Shown: positions 28,163-36,934, numbered from the stretch's first letter. The stretch is DNA of 64,000 nt from Actinomycetospora sp. NBRC 106378 (GCF_030269685.1 NZ_BSTT01000005.1:124001-188000); one strand, 5' to 3'. Numbers and translations are program-made. Notes: generated by a model not told the origin, from the sequence alone.

Positions 28163-29458
28163 ATGAGTTCGAACGAGGCGGTGGATACGGTCGCGGAGGA
28201 GCTGACCGCACTGCTCACCCGCCTCGGTGAACTCGCCGAACTGCCCACCGACCCGGCTCCTGGTGACGATGGCGCCGCCTGTGTGGACCGGATCGCGGTC
28301 CTGGAACGGGCCCGCGCGGCAGTGGCGGCGGCCCAGCACACCGCGATGGTCGCGTTCGGCCGCGCCCAGGTCGAAGCGCAGCTCGCCCAGATCGCCACCG
28401 GCCGGCTGGACCCGGAGAAACTCGGCCGCGGCATCGCCGACCAGATCGCCCTGGCCGCGCACGTCTCCCCGCACGTCGCCGACCGGCGCCTGTCGGCGGC
28501 GCGGGCTCTCGCGTCGGACCTGCCGTGCACCCGAGCCCTGCTGGCCGCGGGGCGGATCAGCGAGTGGCTCGCCGAGCAGATCGTGTCCCTGACCTCCCAC
28601 CTCGACCCCGAGACCCGCCGCCTGGTCGACAAGCAGGCCGCGGAGGCCGGGCTCGACGAACTGGGCCGCAAGGCCGCGGTCGCGGCGGTGAAGAAACTCG
28701 CCTACGAGGCCGACCCGATCGGGTTCACCGCCCGCGGGCGCACCGCCCGGAAGGACCGTCGGGTCACGCTGCGCCCCGCCCCGGACACCATGGCCGTGCT
28801 CTCCGGGCTGCTCCCGGTCGAGCAGGGCGTCGCCTTCATCGCCGCCCTCCGGCAGTACGCCGACAGCCTGATCGCCACCGGGGACACCGACGACCGCACC
28901 CGGGATCAGATCATCGCCGACACCCTCGTCGAACGACTGACCGGGCAGGTCTACGCCGAGGACGTCAACGTCGAGGTCGGGATCGTGCTCCCGCTCGACG
29001 CGTTGACCGACCCGGACAGCCCGAAGACCGCCGAACTGGTCGGGCACGGGCCGCTGCCGTCCGGGATCGTCTCCGACCTGCTGCGCTACACCGGCGGGCA
29101 GCGGTGGTGGCGGCGACTGTTCGCCCACCCCGCCCACGGCACCCTCGTCGGCGGCGATCCCCGACGCCGCCTGTTCGACGGGTTCCTCGCGACCCTGATC
29201 GCGCTCCGCGATCACGGGATGTGCCGCGACCCCTTCTGCGGAGCCCCGATCCGCCACACCGACCACATCAAGGGCAGGAAAGCCGGCGGGCCGACCAGCC
29301 TGGGCAACGGACGGGGGACCTGCGTGCGCGGCAACCACCTCAAGGAGATGCCCGGCTGGATCACCCTCCTGCTCCACGACGGCCTCGGCGACCAACCCCA
29401 CACCGTGCAGACCACCACCCCGACCGGCCACACCTACACCAGTCGAGCCGGACCATGA
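28163..29458 (+). CDS. DUF222 / HNH endonuclease-domain protein (13E12 repeat family)
   Basis: 431 aa from ATG 28163, no clear ribosome site. The N-terminal 300 residues are the helical DUF222 region (VDRIAVLERARAAVAAAQH ... ARALASDLPCTRALLAAGRISEW). The C-terminus has an HNH nuclease core with zinc-like Cys (CRDPFCGAPIRHTDHIKG ... NGRGTCVRGNHLKEMPGW). This family is multicopy and strain-variable in actinobacteria (REP13E12 in M. tuberculosis) and is often associated with mobile DNA. No terminal repeats are seen. The stop overlaps the next gene by ATGA. Confidence 0.9.
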   Translation: MSSNEAVDTVAEELTALLTRLGELAELPTDPAPGDDGAACVDRIAVLERARAAVAAAQHTAMVAFGRAQVEAQLAQIATGRLDPEKLGRGIADQIALAAHVSPHVADRRLSAARALASDLPCTRALLAAGRISEWLAEQIVSLTSHLDPETRRLVDKQAAEAGLDELGRKAAVAAVKKLAYEADPIGFTARGRTARKDRRVTLRPAPDTMAVLSGLLPVEQGVAFIAALRQYADSLIATGDTDDRTRDQIIADTLVERLTGQVYAEDVNVEVGIVLPLDALTDPDSPKTAELVGHGPLPSGIVSDLLRYTGGQRWWRRLFAHPAHGTLVGGDPRRRLFDGFLATLIALRDHGMCRDPFCGAPIRHTDHIKGRKAGGPTSLGNGRGTCVRGNHLKEMPGWITLLLHDGLGDQPHTVQTTTPTGHTYTSRAGP

Positions 29459-30144
29459 GCATCCCGAGGTCGGCGACCACGTGGGTACCGTCCTGGGCCA
29501 TGACCGGCCGGACGGTGCTCCGTACCGCAGTGCTCGGCGGAGCCCTGGCCGCGGCCCGGTGGGCTCGTCGCGACGTCCGGGCGTGGCGAGCGCTCGGCCC
29601 GGGCGGCCTGCCGCCCACGTGGTGGGGCTGGTTGCGTATGAGCGCCCTGCGGGTGCTCGCCACCCTGCCCGCGCCGACCGCCGGGACCGCGGCCGCGGAC
29701 GACCCGACGCCGACGGTCGAGGCCCTGCCCGGGCGCGCCACGCCACGACCGCGCGTGGCGCCCTATCCCGTACCCCACCGGGTGCTCGACCAGCGGGCGC
29801 CCGCCGCGCTCGTCGCGGCGCTGGAGCGCGAGCTCGAGGACCTGGCCGGGCGACACGGCCTGCAGATGGCCACGAGCCGCTGGGAACGGCACCACGTGGC
29901 GTTGTGGTCGGACACCGACGACGAGATCGCGCACGTGCACCCCGTCGACGGCTCCTGCCACGTCGTCCTCGCGCCGGCCGATCACGCGGTCGTCCTCGCC
30001 CGGGGATGGGGTGTCGTGCACCCCCTCGCCGGTCGCGGCGGCCTCCCGCGGACGTACACACTGCTCTTCCCGCCGCGCGACCCGACCGAGGCCGAGAACG
30101 TCGTCGCCGTCCTCCGGGCCGCGGCGGTCGAGCCCGGCGGCTGA
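29455..30144 (+). CDS. DUF5519 (luciferase-domain-like) protein
   Basis: 229 aa from ATG 29455, overlapping the HNH gene stop; an internal ATG at 29500 is an alternative start. The N-terminal 85 residues are basic with a possible amphipathic/hydrophobic segment (TVLRTAVLGGALAAARWARR). The C-terminal 130 residues match the small domain annotated DUF5519 (ALERELEDLAGRHGLQ ... EIAHVHPVDGSCHVVLAP ... RGWGVVHPLAG ... TLLFPPRDPTEAENV). Its molecular function is not established. It is translationally coupled to the HNH gene. Confidence 0.7.
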   Translation: MSIPRSATTWVPSWAMTGRTVLRTAVLGGALAAARWARRDVRAWRALGPGGLPPTWWGWLRMSALRVLATLPAPTAGTAAADDPTPTVEALPGRATPRPRVAPYPVPHRVLDQRAPAALVAALERELEDLAGRHGLQMATSRWERHHVALWSDTDDEIAHVHPVDGSCHVVLAPADHAVVLARGWGVVHPLAGRGGLPRTYTLLFPPRDPTEAENVVAVLRAAAVEPGG

Positions 30145-30377
30145 CGGGCGTCAGACGGGCGCGGCCGCCGGCAGCGGCGCAGCGCCTCGTCGGGCGACCG
30201 TGTCCGATACGTCCGGCTGCGCGCAACCGTTCACGTCCCGTTCCCCGTGGCGGACGGGACGGCGTGCCACCGGTTCAACTCCGCGTAGCACTGTCCGCGC
30301 GGGCTTGTCGCGAGAACAGGTGACGACACCGCCTGCCCGTCACGGCGGGCTCCTTTCCACACCGCGGGAGAACTCGG

Positions 30378-31514
30378 ATGTCACGGCTGCCTCGCAGGCG
30401 TCTCTCGGTCCTGGTGGCCTGTGCGGCGGCGGCCGCGCTCGCCCTGACCGGGTGCAGTTCGTCGTCGTCGAACCAGGATTCCCAGGCCGCGAAGGCCACC
30501 ACCGTGGCCGAGGCGGGCGGCATGGACGCGCTCGTCGCCGCGGCGAAGGCCGAGGGGCAGCTGAACACGATCACGCTGCCCGCGAACTGGGCCAACTACG
30601 GGAACATCATCCAGACGTTCCAGAACAAATACGGCATCACGATCAACAACGCGAACCCCGACGGTTCGAGCCAGGACGAGATCAACGCGGTCACCCAGCT
30701 CAAGGGTCAGGACCGCGCGCCGGACGTGCTGGACCTGGGGCAGTCGTTCGCCATCGGCGCCGCGAACCAGGGCCTGCTCGCGCCGTACCGGGTGGCGAGC
30801 TGGGACCAGATCCCCGGCAACGCCAAGGACACCCAGGGACGCTGGGCCTCCGACTACGGCGGCTACATCGCCATCGGCTACGACCCGGCCCGCGTCCCGG
30901 TGCCGCCCACGAGCCTCAAGGACCTGCTCGACCCCCGGTACCGCAACCAGGTCGGGATCAACGGCGACCCGACGCAGGCCGGTGCCGCCTTCGCCGCCGT
31001 CTACGCCGCCGCGCTCGCCAACGGCGGGAATTTCGACAACATCACGCCGGGCGTCGACTTCTTCAAGCAGCTGAAGCAGGCCGGCAACTTCGTGCCGGTG
31101 AAGGGCAGCGCCGCGACCGTGCAGAGCGGGCAGACCCCGATCCTCGTCTACTGGGACTACCTGCAGGTCTCGCAGGTCCAGGCGCAGGTGCCGAACTACA
31201 AGGTCACCATCCCCACCGACGCCGCGTACGCCGCCTACTACTCCCAGGCGATCAACGCGACCGCCCCGCACCCGGCCGCGGCCCGGCTCTGGGAGGAGTT
31301 CCTCTACTCCACCGAGGGTCAGAACCTCTGGCTGCAGGGCGCGGCCCGACCGATCCTGCTGCCGACGATGGTGGCGAACGGCACGGTCGACCAGGCTGCC
31401 TACGCCAAGCTGCCGCCCGCTCCGGCCGGGGCCCCGCAGTACCCGAGCGACGCCCAGCAGACCGCGGCGAAGCAGGTCGTCAGCCAGCAGTGGGCCCAGG
31501 CGACCGGCAGCTGA
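30378..31514 (+). CDS. ABC importer substrate-binding lipoprotein (Fe3+/polyamine/aminoethylphosphonate type)
   Basis: 378 aa from ATG 30378 with GGGAG upstream. A lipoprotein signal ends in LTGC with acylated Cys26. The mature part is a family-1 binding protein of the ferric/spermidine/2-aminoethylphosphonate group (GGMDALVAAAKAEGQLNTI ... APDVLDLGQSFAIGAANQGL ... LLDPRYRNQVGINGDPTQAG). The ligand cannot be assigned by eye. It heads a four-gene operon with two permeases and an ATPase. The 233-base leader 30145-30377 shows no recognisable riboswitch. Confidence 0.9.
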   Translation: MSRLPRRRLSVLVACAAAAALALTGCSSSSSNQDSQAAKATTVAEAGGMDALVAAAKAEGQLNTITLPANWANYGNIIQTFQNKYGITINNANPDGSSQDEINAVTQLKGQDRAPDVLDLGQSFAIGAANQGLLAPYRVASWDQIPGNAKDTQGRWASDYGGYIAIGYDPARVPVPPTSLKDLLDPRYRNQVGINGDPTQAGAAFAAVYAAALANGGNFDNITPGVDFFKQLKQAGNFVPVKGSAATVQSGQTPILVYWDYLQVSQVQAQVPNYKVTIPTDAAYAAYYSQAINATAPHPAAARLWEEFLYSTEGQNLWLQGAARPILLPTMVANGTVDQAAYAKLPPAPAGAPQYPSDAQQTAAKQVVSQQWAQATGS

Positions 31515-31521
31515 TCGAGCG

Positions 31522-32373
31522 ATGAGACAGCGAGAGCTCCCGGCCTGGGTGGGCGTCGTCCCGTTCGCGGCCTACACGCTGGTGTTCCTCGGCGTGCCGG
31601 TGGTGGCCGTCGTCCTCGGGGCGTTCGTCGACCCGGCGACCGGCGGCGTCACCATGGCCAACGTCGGCATCGCCACCTCGGGGGTCTATCTCCGCGGGTT
31701 CGGCTCCAGCATCGGGCTCTCGCTGGTCACCGCGCTCGTCCCTGGAGTACTCGGACTGGTGCTCGCCCTCGCGGTGCGCGCCAGCCCGAGCCTCCGGCTG
31801 AAGCGCGCGGTGGCGACCGCGTCCGGGGTGTTCGCCAACTTCGGCGGCGTCCCGCTCGCGTTCCTGTTCGTCGCCACGCTCGGCTCCACCGGCCTCGTCG
31901 TCGAGCTGGTGAAGGCGGTCGGCGTCGACCTCTACGGCGCCGGCTTCAGCCTCTACAGCTTCTGGGGCGTGGCGATCGTCTACGGCTACTTCCAGATCCC
32001 GCTCATGGTCCTTGTCATCACCCCCGCCCTCGATGGCCTGCGGCCGCACTGGCGCGAGGCCGCGGACAACCTCGGCGCCACGCCCGTGCAGTACTGGCGC
32101 CACGTCGGCCTTCCCGTCCTCGCGCCCGCCGTGCTCGGCTGCATGCTGCTGCTCTTCGGCTCGGCGTTCTCCGCCTACGCCACCACCAGCGCGCTGACCA
32201 GCGGCAGCCTCGCCCTCACACCGATCCAGATCGGCTCGTTCCTCAACGGCAACGTCCTCTCCGGTCAGGAGAACGTGGGCCGCGCGCTCGGCGTCGGGAT
32301 GATCGTCGTCGTCGCCGTGCTCATGGCCCTCTACGCGCTGCTCCAGAGGAGGGTCTCGCGATGGCTGCGGTGA
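31522..32373 (+). CDS. ABC importer permease 1
   Basis: 283 aa from ATG 31522, seven bases after the binding-protein stop. About six membrane helices surround the conserved EAA loop (REAADNLGATPVQYWRHVGLPVLAPA), which contacts the ATPase. The family is the PotB/PhnU/FbpB-like MetI superfamily. The C-terminus overlaps the next permease by 13 bases, indicating coupled translation. Confidence 0.92.
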   Translation: MRQRELPAWVGVVPFAAYTLVFLGVPVVAVVLGAFVDPATGGVTMANVGIATSGVYLRGFGSSIGLSLVTALVPGVLGLVLALAVRASPSLRLKRAVATASGVFANFGGVPLAFLFVATLGSTGLVVELVKAVGVDLYGAGFSLYSFWGVAIVYGYFQIPLMVLVITPALDGLRPHWREAADNLGATPVQYWRHVGLPVLAPAVLGCMLLLFGSAFSAYATTSALTSGSLALTPIQIGSFLNGNVLSGQENVGRALGVGMIVVVAVLMALYALLQRRVSRWLR

Positions 32374-33176
32374 TCACGGCGCCCCCGCGCGCGCCCGAGA
32401 AGCGTTCCCGACGACGGGGCGGCGCGGCCTGGGCCCGCCGGCTCGTCTTCGTGATCGCGGGCCTGTACTTCCTGGTGCCGCTCTACGCCGCGTTCCGCTT
32501 CGCGATCAGCACGCCCGACGGCGGGATCTCCGGCGCGGTGTTCGCCGGTATCCCCGCCCAGGAGGGGTTCCTCGACGCGATCACCCTGACCGTGCGCCTC
32601 GCCGTGATCTCCCTGGTGATCACCCTGGTCCTCGTCGTGCCCACCGCGGTCTGGGTGCACCTGCGGATGCCGCGGCTGCGCCGGGTGCTCGAGGGCGTGA
32701 CGCTGCTCCCGATCGTCGTGCCGCCGGTCGTGCTGATCATCGGGGTCCTCGAGGTCGCGCCGCCCGCCCTGAAGGGCACGCCCGACCTGCTGGCCCTGGT
32801 CTACGTCGTGCTCGCCCTGCCCTTCGCCTACCGGGCCCTCGACTCCGGACTGCAGGCGATCCCGCTGCGGACCCTGGTCGAGGCGTCCCGCTCCCTCGGC
32901 GCCGGCTGGGGCCGCACGCTCGTGTCGGTGGTCCTGCCCAACCTGCGCTCGGCGCTGCTCGCGGCCGTGGTGCTCACCGTCGCGATGGTGTTCGGCGAGT
33001 ACACGATGGCGAGCCTCGACCAGTACGAGACGTTCCCGGTGTGGATCGTCGTCTTCCAACAGGCGAACGCCCGGGTCTCGGTCGCGGTCTCGCTGCTCGC
33101 CCTGCTCGGCACCTGGGCCCTGCTCTGGCTCATCTCCCTCGTCGACCGCCGCCGCCCGTCCCCGGAGGACGCATGA
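32361..33176 (+). CDS. ABC importer permease 2
   Basis: 271 aa from ATG 32361, preceded by GAGGAGG inside the end of permease 1. The positively charged N-terminus (about 20 residues) is cytoplasmic, followed by six helices. The EAA motif is VEASRSLGAGWGRTLVSVVLP. It is PotC/PhnV-like. The stop overlaps the ATPase start (ATGA). Together with permease 1 it forms the heterodimeric channel. Confidence 0.92.
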   Translation: MAAVITAPPRAPEKRSRRRGGAAWARRLVFVIAGLYFLVPLYAAFRFAISTPDGGISGAVFAGIPAQEGFLDAITLTVRLAVISLVITLVLVVPTAVWVHLRMPRLRRVLEGVTLLPIVVPPVVLIIGVLEVAPPALKGTPDLLALVYVVLALPFAYRALDSGLQAIPLRTLVEASRSLGAGWGRTLVSVVLPNLRSALLAAVVLTVAMVFGEYTMASLDQYETFPVWIVVFQQANARVSVAVSLLALLGTWALLWLISLVDRRRPSPEDA

Positions 33177-34372
33177 CCACCACCGACACCGGACGCGAGT
33201 ACGGGACCCGCACCGACCCGGCGTCGGGAACGCGCACCGGGGTGGCCGTCGCGCTGCGCGACCTGAACCGCCGGTTCGGCGAGGTCAGGGCCCTCGACGG
33301 GTTCTCCCTCGACCTCGCGCCCGGCGAGCTCGTCACCCTGCTGGGGCCGTCGGGCTGCGGGAAGACGACCGCGCTCCGCGCCCTGGCCGGGCTGGAGGAC
33401 GTGGACTCGGGGACGGTGGTGGTCGGCGGCCGCGACCTGCGCGGCGTGCCCGTCCGGCAGCGCGACATGGGGATGGTCTTCCAGAGCTACAGCCTGTTCC
33501 CGAACCTGACCGCCCGCGACAACGTCGCCTTCGGGCTGCGCGTCCGGGGGCAGGACAAGGCGGCGCGACGGCGTCGGGCCGACGAGCTGCTCGAGTTGGT
33601 GGAGCTCGCGGGCCGCGGCGACCGCTACCCCCACCAGCTCTCCGGCGGCCAGCAGCAGCGGGTGGCGCTGGCCCGCGCCCTCGCCCCGGAGCCGCAGGTC
33701 CTGCTGCTCGACGAGCCCCTGTCCGCGCTCGACGCCAAGGTCCGGGTCGCCCTGCGCGAGCAGATCCGGGCGGTGCAGACCCGGCTCGGCACGACGACGC
33801 TGTTCGTCACCCACGACCAGGAGGAGGCGCTGTCGATCTCCGACCGGGTGGGCGTGATGCGCGACGGGCGCCTCGAGCAGATCGCCTCGCCCGCCGAGCT
33901 CTACGCGCGGCCCGCGACGGCCTTCGTCGCGGAGTTCGTCGGGACCATGAACCACCTGCCCGGCACGACGACGGCCGACGGCGTCGAGGTGCTCGGCCGG
34001 CGGCTCCCGGCCACGACCGACCGGCCCGCCGGCGCCGAGGTCGACGTCCTGCTGCGCCCGGAGGCCCTCGTGGTCACGCCCGACCCGCGGGGGAGCGGGG
34101 TGGTCGTCGCGACGACGTTCCTCGGCGCCGTCACCCGCGTGCACGTGCGGCTGGGGGAGACGCAGCGCAGCGGAGCTCGACCCGGGCAGGGGGAGACGCA
34201 GCGCAGCGGAGCTCGACCCGGGCAGGGGGAGACGCAGCGCAGCGGAGCTCGACCCGGGCAGGGGGAGACGACGGTGCTGGTGGACCGGCCGAGCAGCGCC
34301 GTCGCCGACCTCGCTCCCGGCGCCGGAGTGACCGTCGAGCCCGCCCCCGACGCTCAGCCGCTGGTCGCCTGA
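33173..34372 (+). CDS. ABC importer ATPase with a 12-residue tandem repeat in its C-terminal domain
   Basis: 399 aa from ATG 33173, overlapping the permease stop. Walker A GPSGCGKTT, Q-loop FQSYSLFPN, signature LSGGQQQR, Walker B LLLDEPLSALD and H-switch VTHDQEEALS are intact. This is a PotA/FbpC/PhnT-type ATPase with a C-terminal TOBE regulatory domain (from about residue 250). The TOBE domain is interrupted by three exact copies of a 12-residue unit (GETQRSGARPGQ, residues 328-363), an expansion not expected in the family. The 3' end overlaps the convergent ACT gene by 19 bases. Confidence 0.93.
   Translation: MTTTDTGREYGTRTDPASGTRTGVAVALRDLNRRFGEVRALDGFSLDLAPGELVTLLGPSGCGKTTALRALAGLEDVDSGTVVVGGRDLRGVPVRQRDMGMVFQSYSLFPNLTARDNVAFGLRVRGQDKAARRRRADELLELVELAGRGDRYPHQLSGGQQQRVALARALAPEPQVLLLDEPLSALDAKVRVALREQIRAVQTRLGTTTLFVTHDQEEALSISDRVGVMRDGRLEQIASPAELYARPATAFVAEFVGTMNHLPGTTTADGVEVLGRRLPATTDRPAGAEVDVLLRPEALVVTPDPRGSGVVVATTFLGAVTRVHVRLGETQRSGARPGQGETQRSGARPGQGETQRSGARPGQGETTVLVDRPSSAVADLAPGAGVTVEPAPDAQPLVA
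34154..34270 (+). repeat. 36-bp perfect tandem repeat, 3.25 copies, in frame
   Basis: Units at 34154-34189, 34190-34225 and 34226-34261 are identical, followed by 9 bases of a fourth (34262-34270). Being a multiple of three, each unit encodes GETQRSGARPGQ and copy-number change would keep the frame. It is located in the TOBE region of the transporter ATPase. Confidence 0.95.
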
Positions 34373-34767
34373 CGACCTGTACCGCGCAGGGACCGCAGCA
34401 CCGCGAGGGCCCGGTCGCGCGCGGCGGCCGGGACCAGCAGGTGGTCGTGGTGGAACCCCGCGAGCACGTTGCAGCTGATCCCCGCGTCGCCCAGTGCCCG
34501 GGAGAACGCCGCGGTGAGCCCGACGGCGTCGAGCGCGGAGTGCACGGTCAGCGTCAGCCACACCGCGACGAAGCCGTACGACACCCCGAGCGCGTCGGCG
34601 TCCGCGCGGCGCAGGACCAGCGTGACGCCCTCGTCCTCCACGACGACGGCCTGCGCACGTCCGGTGGCCGGGTGTCCGGCCCCCACCGTGGCGTAGACGA
34701 ACTCGCCGTCGCGGGCGACGGCGTCGAGGCTCGCGAGCATCGCGGCCAGGTCACGTGAACCGGTCAC
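34354..34767 (-). CDS. ACT-domain protein
   Basis: 137 aa from GTG 34767. The N-terminal half is a small beta-rich domain (FVYATVGAGHPATGRAQAVV). The C-terminal half is ACT-like (WLTLTVHSALDAVGLTAAFSRAL, then ISCNVLAGFHHDHLLVP), resembling the DUF2241/ACT_3 family. ACT domains bind amino acids or other small ligands, but this family's ligand is unknown. It overlaps the 3' end of the ATPase gene on the opposite strand and is divergent from the lyase gene 33 bases away. Confidence 0.8.
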   Translation of the reverse strand: MTGSRDLAAMLASLDAVARDGEFVYATVGAGHPATGRAQAVVVEDEGVTLVLRRADADALGVSYGFVAVWLTLTVHSALDAVGLTAAFSRALGDAGISCNVLAGFHHDHLLVPAAARDRALAVLRSLRGTGRQATSG

Positions 34768-34800
34768 CCGCGCAGCCTCGCACCGGACGATGATCGGGGC

Positions 34801-35697
34801 GTGCTGCACACGACGACGACGCCCTCCGGGCGGCGGAAGGCGTTCCGGTCCGGGCTCGCCTCGGACACCCTGCAACGCCTGCCCGGGGCACCGAACCCGC
34901 TCGCCGCCCGCATGATCGCCGAGGCCGGTTTCGAGGGCGTCTACCTGTCCGGCGCGGTGGTCGCGGCCGACCTGGCCCTGCCCGACGTCGGGCTCACGAC
35001 GCTCAGCGAGGTCGCCGGTCGCGCGGGCCAGGTGGCCCGCGTGACCGACCTGCCGCTGCTCGTCGACGCCGACACCGGGTTCGGCGAGCCGCTGTCGGTC
35101 GCACGCACGGTGCAGGTCCTCGAGGACGCGGGCGCCGCCGGGTGCCACGTCGAGGACCAGGAGAACCCGAAGCGGTGCGGCCACCTCGCGGGCAAGCACG
35201 TCCGCTCGCCGGAGGCGATGGAACGCACCCTCGCCGCGGCGGTCGGCGCCCGCCGCGACCCCGACTTCGTGATCTGCGCCCGCACCGACGCGGCCGCGGT
35301 GGAGGGCCTCGACGCGGCGATCGGGCGGGCGCGCCGCTACGTGGACGCGGGCGCGGACATGATCTTCGCCGAGGCCATGGCCGGCGCGGCCGAGTTCGCC
35401 CGCGTCCGCGCCGCGATCGACGTCCCGCTGCTGGCCAACATGACCGAGTTCGGGCGCAGCGAGCTGCTGACCACCGCGCAGCTGACCGACGTCGGCGTCG
35501 ACGCGGTCATCTACCCGGTGACCCTGCTCCGGCTGGCGATGGGTGCGATCGCGGACGGGTTGACGACGCTCGCGGCGGAGGGCACCCAGGTCGGCCTCGT
35601 CGACCGGATGCAGACCCGCGACGAGCTCTACCGCGTCCTCGACTACGACGCCTACGCGGAGTTCGACAGCTCCGTGGCCGACTTCCGCCCGGAGTAG
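34801..35697 (+). CDS. prpB: Methylisocitrate-lyase-like enzyme (ICL/PEP-mutase superfamily)
   Basis: 298 aa from GTG 34801, with only a weak ribosome site. It shows the PrpB N-terminal pattern (YLSGAVVAADLALPDVGLTTL), metal-binding DADTGFG, and the lyase signature K-R-C-G-H with catalytic Cys126. That signature separates C-C lyases from PEP mutase and phosphonopyruvate hydrolase. The expected reaction is 2-methylisocitrate to pyruvate and succinate. However, no prpC or prpD is adjacent, so another acyl-malate/isocitrate-type substrate is possible. The 3' end overlaps the convergent monooxygenase gene by 46 bases. Confidence 0.85.
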   Translation: MLHTTTTPSGRRKAFRSGLASDTLQRLPGAPNPLAARMIAEAGFEGVYLSGAVVAADLALPDVGLTTLSEVAGRAGQVARVTDLPLLVDADTGFGEPLSVARTVQVLEDAGAAGCHVEDQENPKRCGHLAGKHVRSPEAMERTLAAAVGARRDPDFVICARTDAAAVEGLDAAIGRARRYVDAGADMIFAEAMAGAAEFARVRAAIDVPLLANMTEFGRSELLTTAQLTDVGVDAVIYPVTLLRLAMGAIADGLTTLAAEGTQVGLVDRMQTRDELYRVLDYDAYAEFDSSVADFRPE

Positions 35698-36878
35698 TCG
35701 GGCAGGACGATCAGGTTGACCGGCGGTTCGGGCACCACGGACCGGAAGCGCCCGACGGTGGCGCGGACCGGACCGGCCAGCAGACGGGCCCCGGTCCGCA
35801 CGAGCCGCCGCTGCCACTCGGCGTGCGGGTGGCTCGACGGGCCCATGACGAAGGTCTGGGCCCGGTCGGTCGCGGGCCGCAGCAGGCGCTCGTAGCGGGC
35901 GAAGGCCCCGGGGACGTCGTCGGGCGTGGCGCCGAGCTCGCCGGCGAGGACGTAGGCGCCGGACAGCGCAGTGGTGGTCCCGGTGCCGAAGGGGCCGGCG
36001 CACCAGGCGGCGTCCCCGAGGACGGCCACCCGGCCGCGGTGCCACGACGGCATCCGGACCTGGGCGACCTGGTCGACGTGCAGCGAGCCGTCGTCCAGCT
36101 CCGCGAGCACCCGCGGCGTCTCCCACCCGACGTCGGCGAAGGTCGCGCGCAGCACCGCGACGATCGAGGCGCGGTCGAGGGCGCCGAGCCCCCGCAGGTC
36201 GGTGTGCAGGCTCAGCATCGCGCGCGTGGTCCCCACCGCGTCGGGACGCAGGTGGACCAGTCGGCCGCGACCGGCGAGGTGCACGCGCCACCGGCGGTCG
36301 TCGGACGCGGTCCGCGGGATCGTCAGGTAGGCGAAGACGAGCCCGAGCTCGTGGAGCTCGACGTCGTCGAAGACCAGGTCGCGGGTCGCGGACCGGGTGC
36401 CCTCGGCGATGACCACGGCGTCGAAGCGCCGGGACGGACCGTGCGCGAACTCGACGTCGACGCCGGCCCCGTCGTCGTGCAGGGCGGTGACGTGATCGCC
36501 GAACACGTACCCGGCGTCGCCGGCGGAGTGCTCGCACAGCACCCGTGCGAGCTGTCCCCGCAGGATCTCCAGCTCGGCGGTCGGGGCGCCGTCCCGGTCA
36601 CCGGTGCCGGCGGGGAAGGCGGCGTAGGCGTGACCGTCGGCGTCGACGAACGCCTGTCCGGTCTCGCTGGTGTGGAGGCGGGCGACGGCGTCCTCGAGGC
36701 CCATCCGTCGCAGCACCTCGCGCCCGGTGCCGCGGACGTCGACGTTCTGTCCCTCCTCCCGGAGGTGGTCGGCGCGCTCGACGACGGTGACGTCCCAGCC
36801 GGCCGCGGCCAGCCAGGACGCGGCGGTGGGTCCGGCGATGCTCGCGCCGGAGATCAGGACGGTGGGGCTGCGTGTCAC
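35652..36878 (-). CDS. FAD-dependent monooxygenase (TetX/PHBH-like)
   Basis: 408 aa from GTG 36878 with GGAGG upstream. The FAD Rossmann start is VLISGASIAGPTAASWLAAAG. The second FAD motif is RVAVLGDAAWCAGPFGTGTTTALSGAYVLAGEL, and the DG-like motif is FDAVVIAEGTRSATR. These group A flavoprotein hydroxylases use NAD(P)H and O2 on aromatic or drug-like substrates. The gene is divergent from a MarR regulator with a clear operator between them, a common arrangement for detoxification enzymes; the inducer is not predictable. Confidence 0.92.
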   Translation of the reverse strand: MTRSPTVLISGASIAGPTAASWLAAAGWDVTVVERADHLREEGQNVDVRGTGREVLRRMGLEDAVARLHTSETGQAFVDADGHAYAAFPAGTGDRDGAPTAELEILRGQLARVLCEHSAGDAGYVFGDHVTALHDDGAGVDVEFAHGPSRRFDAVVIAEGTRSATRDLVFDDVELHELGLVFAYLTIPRTASDDRRWRVHLAGRGRLVHLRPDAVGTTRAMLSLHTDLRGLGALDRASIVAVLRATFADVGWETPRVLAELDDGSLHVDQVAQVRMPSWHRGRVAVLGDAAWCAGPFGTGTTTALSGAYVLAGELGATPDDVPGAFARYERLLRPATDRAQTFVMGPSSHPHAEWQRRLVRTGARLLAGPVRATVGRFRSVVPEPPVNLIVLPDYSGRKSATELSNSA

Positions 36879-36919
36879 GGGGTCCTCCGAGCTCGGGTGT
36901 CGCCCTCGGATAGCCTCTG

Positions 36920-36934
36920 CTTAGAGCATCTAAG
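36920..36934. promoter_or_regulatory. MarR operator candidate CTTAGA-GCA-TCTAAG
   Basis: A perfect 6-3-6 palindrome, with a second CTAAG at 36945-36949, sits in the AT-rich core of the 93-base divergent spacer between the monooxygenase and MarR genes. Position and symmetry fit a MarR dimer controlling both genes. Confidence 0.7.

Noticed and set aside
24939-28211. 1090-aa minus-strand frame opposite the SARP gene
   Set aside because: Antisense shadow; composition is charge-rich and repetitive, and the opposing frame encodes a recognisable SARP.
30145-30377. Riboswitch before the ABC importer
   Set aside because: Only a short imperfect stem near 30330; none of the conserved cores of known riboswitches recognised.
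34154-34270. 36-bp repeats considered as a CRISPR array
   Set aside because: Units are directly adjacent with no spacers, in frame inside a transporter gene, and no cas genes are present.
34801-35697. PEP mutase or phosphonopyruvate hydrolase suggested by the neighbouring importer
   Set aside because: The KRCGH motif with catalytic Cys is the lyase signature of isocitrate/methylisocitrate lyases.
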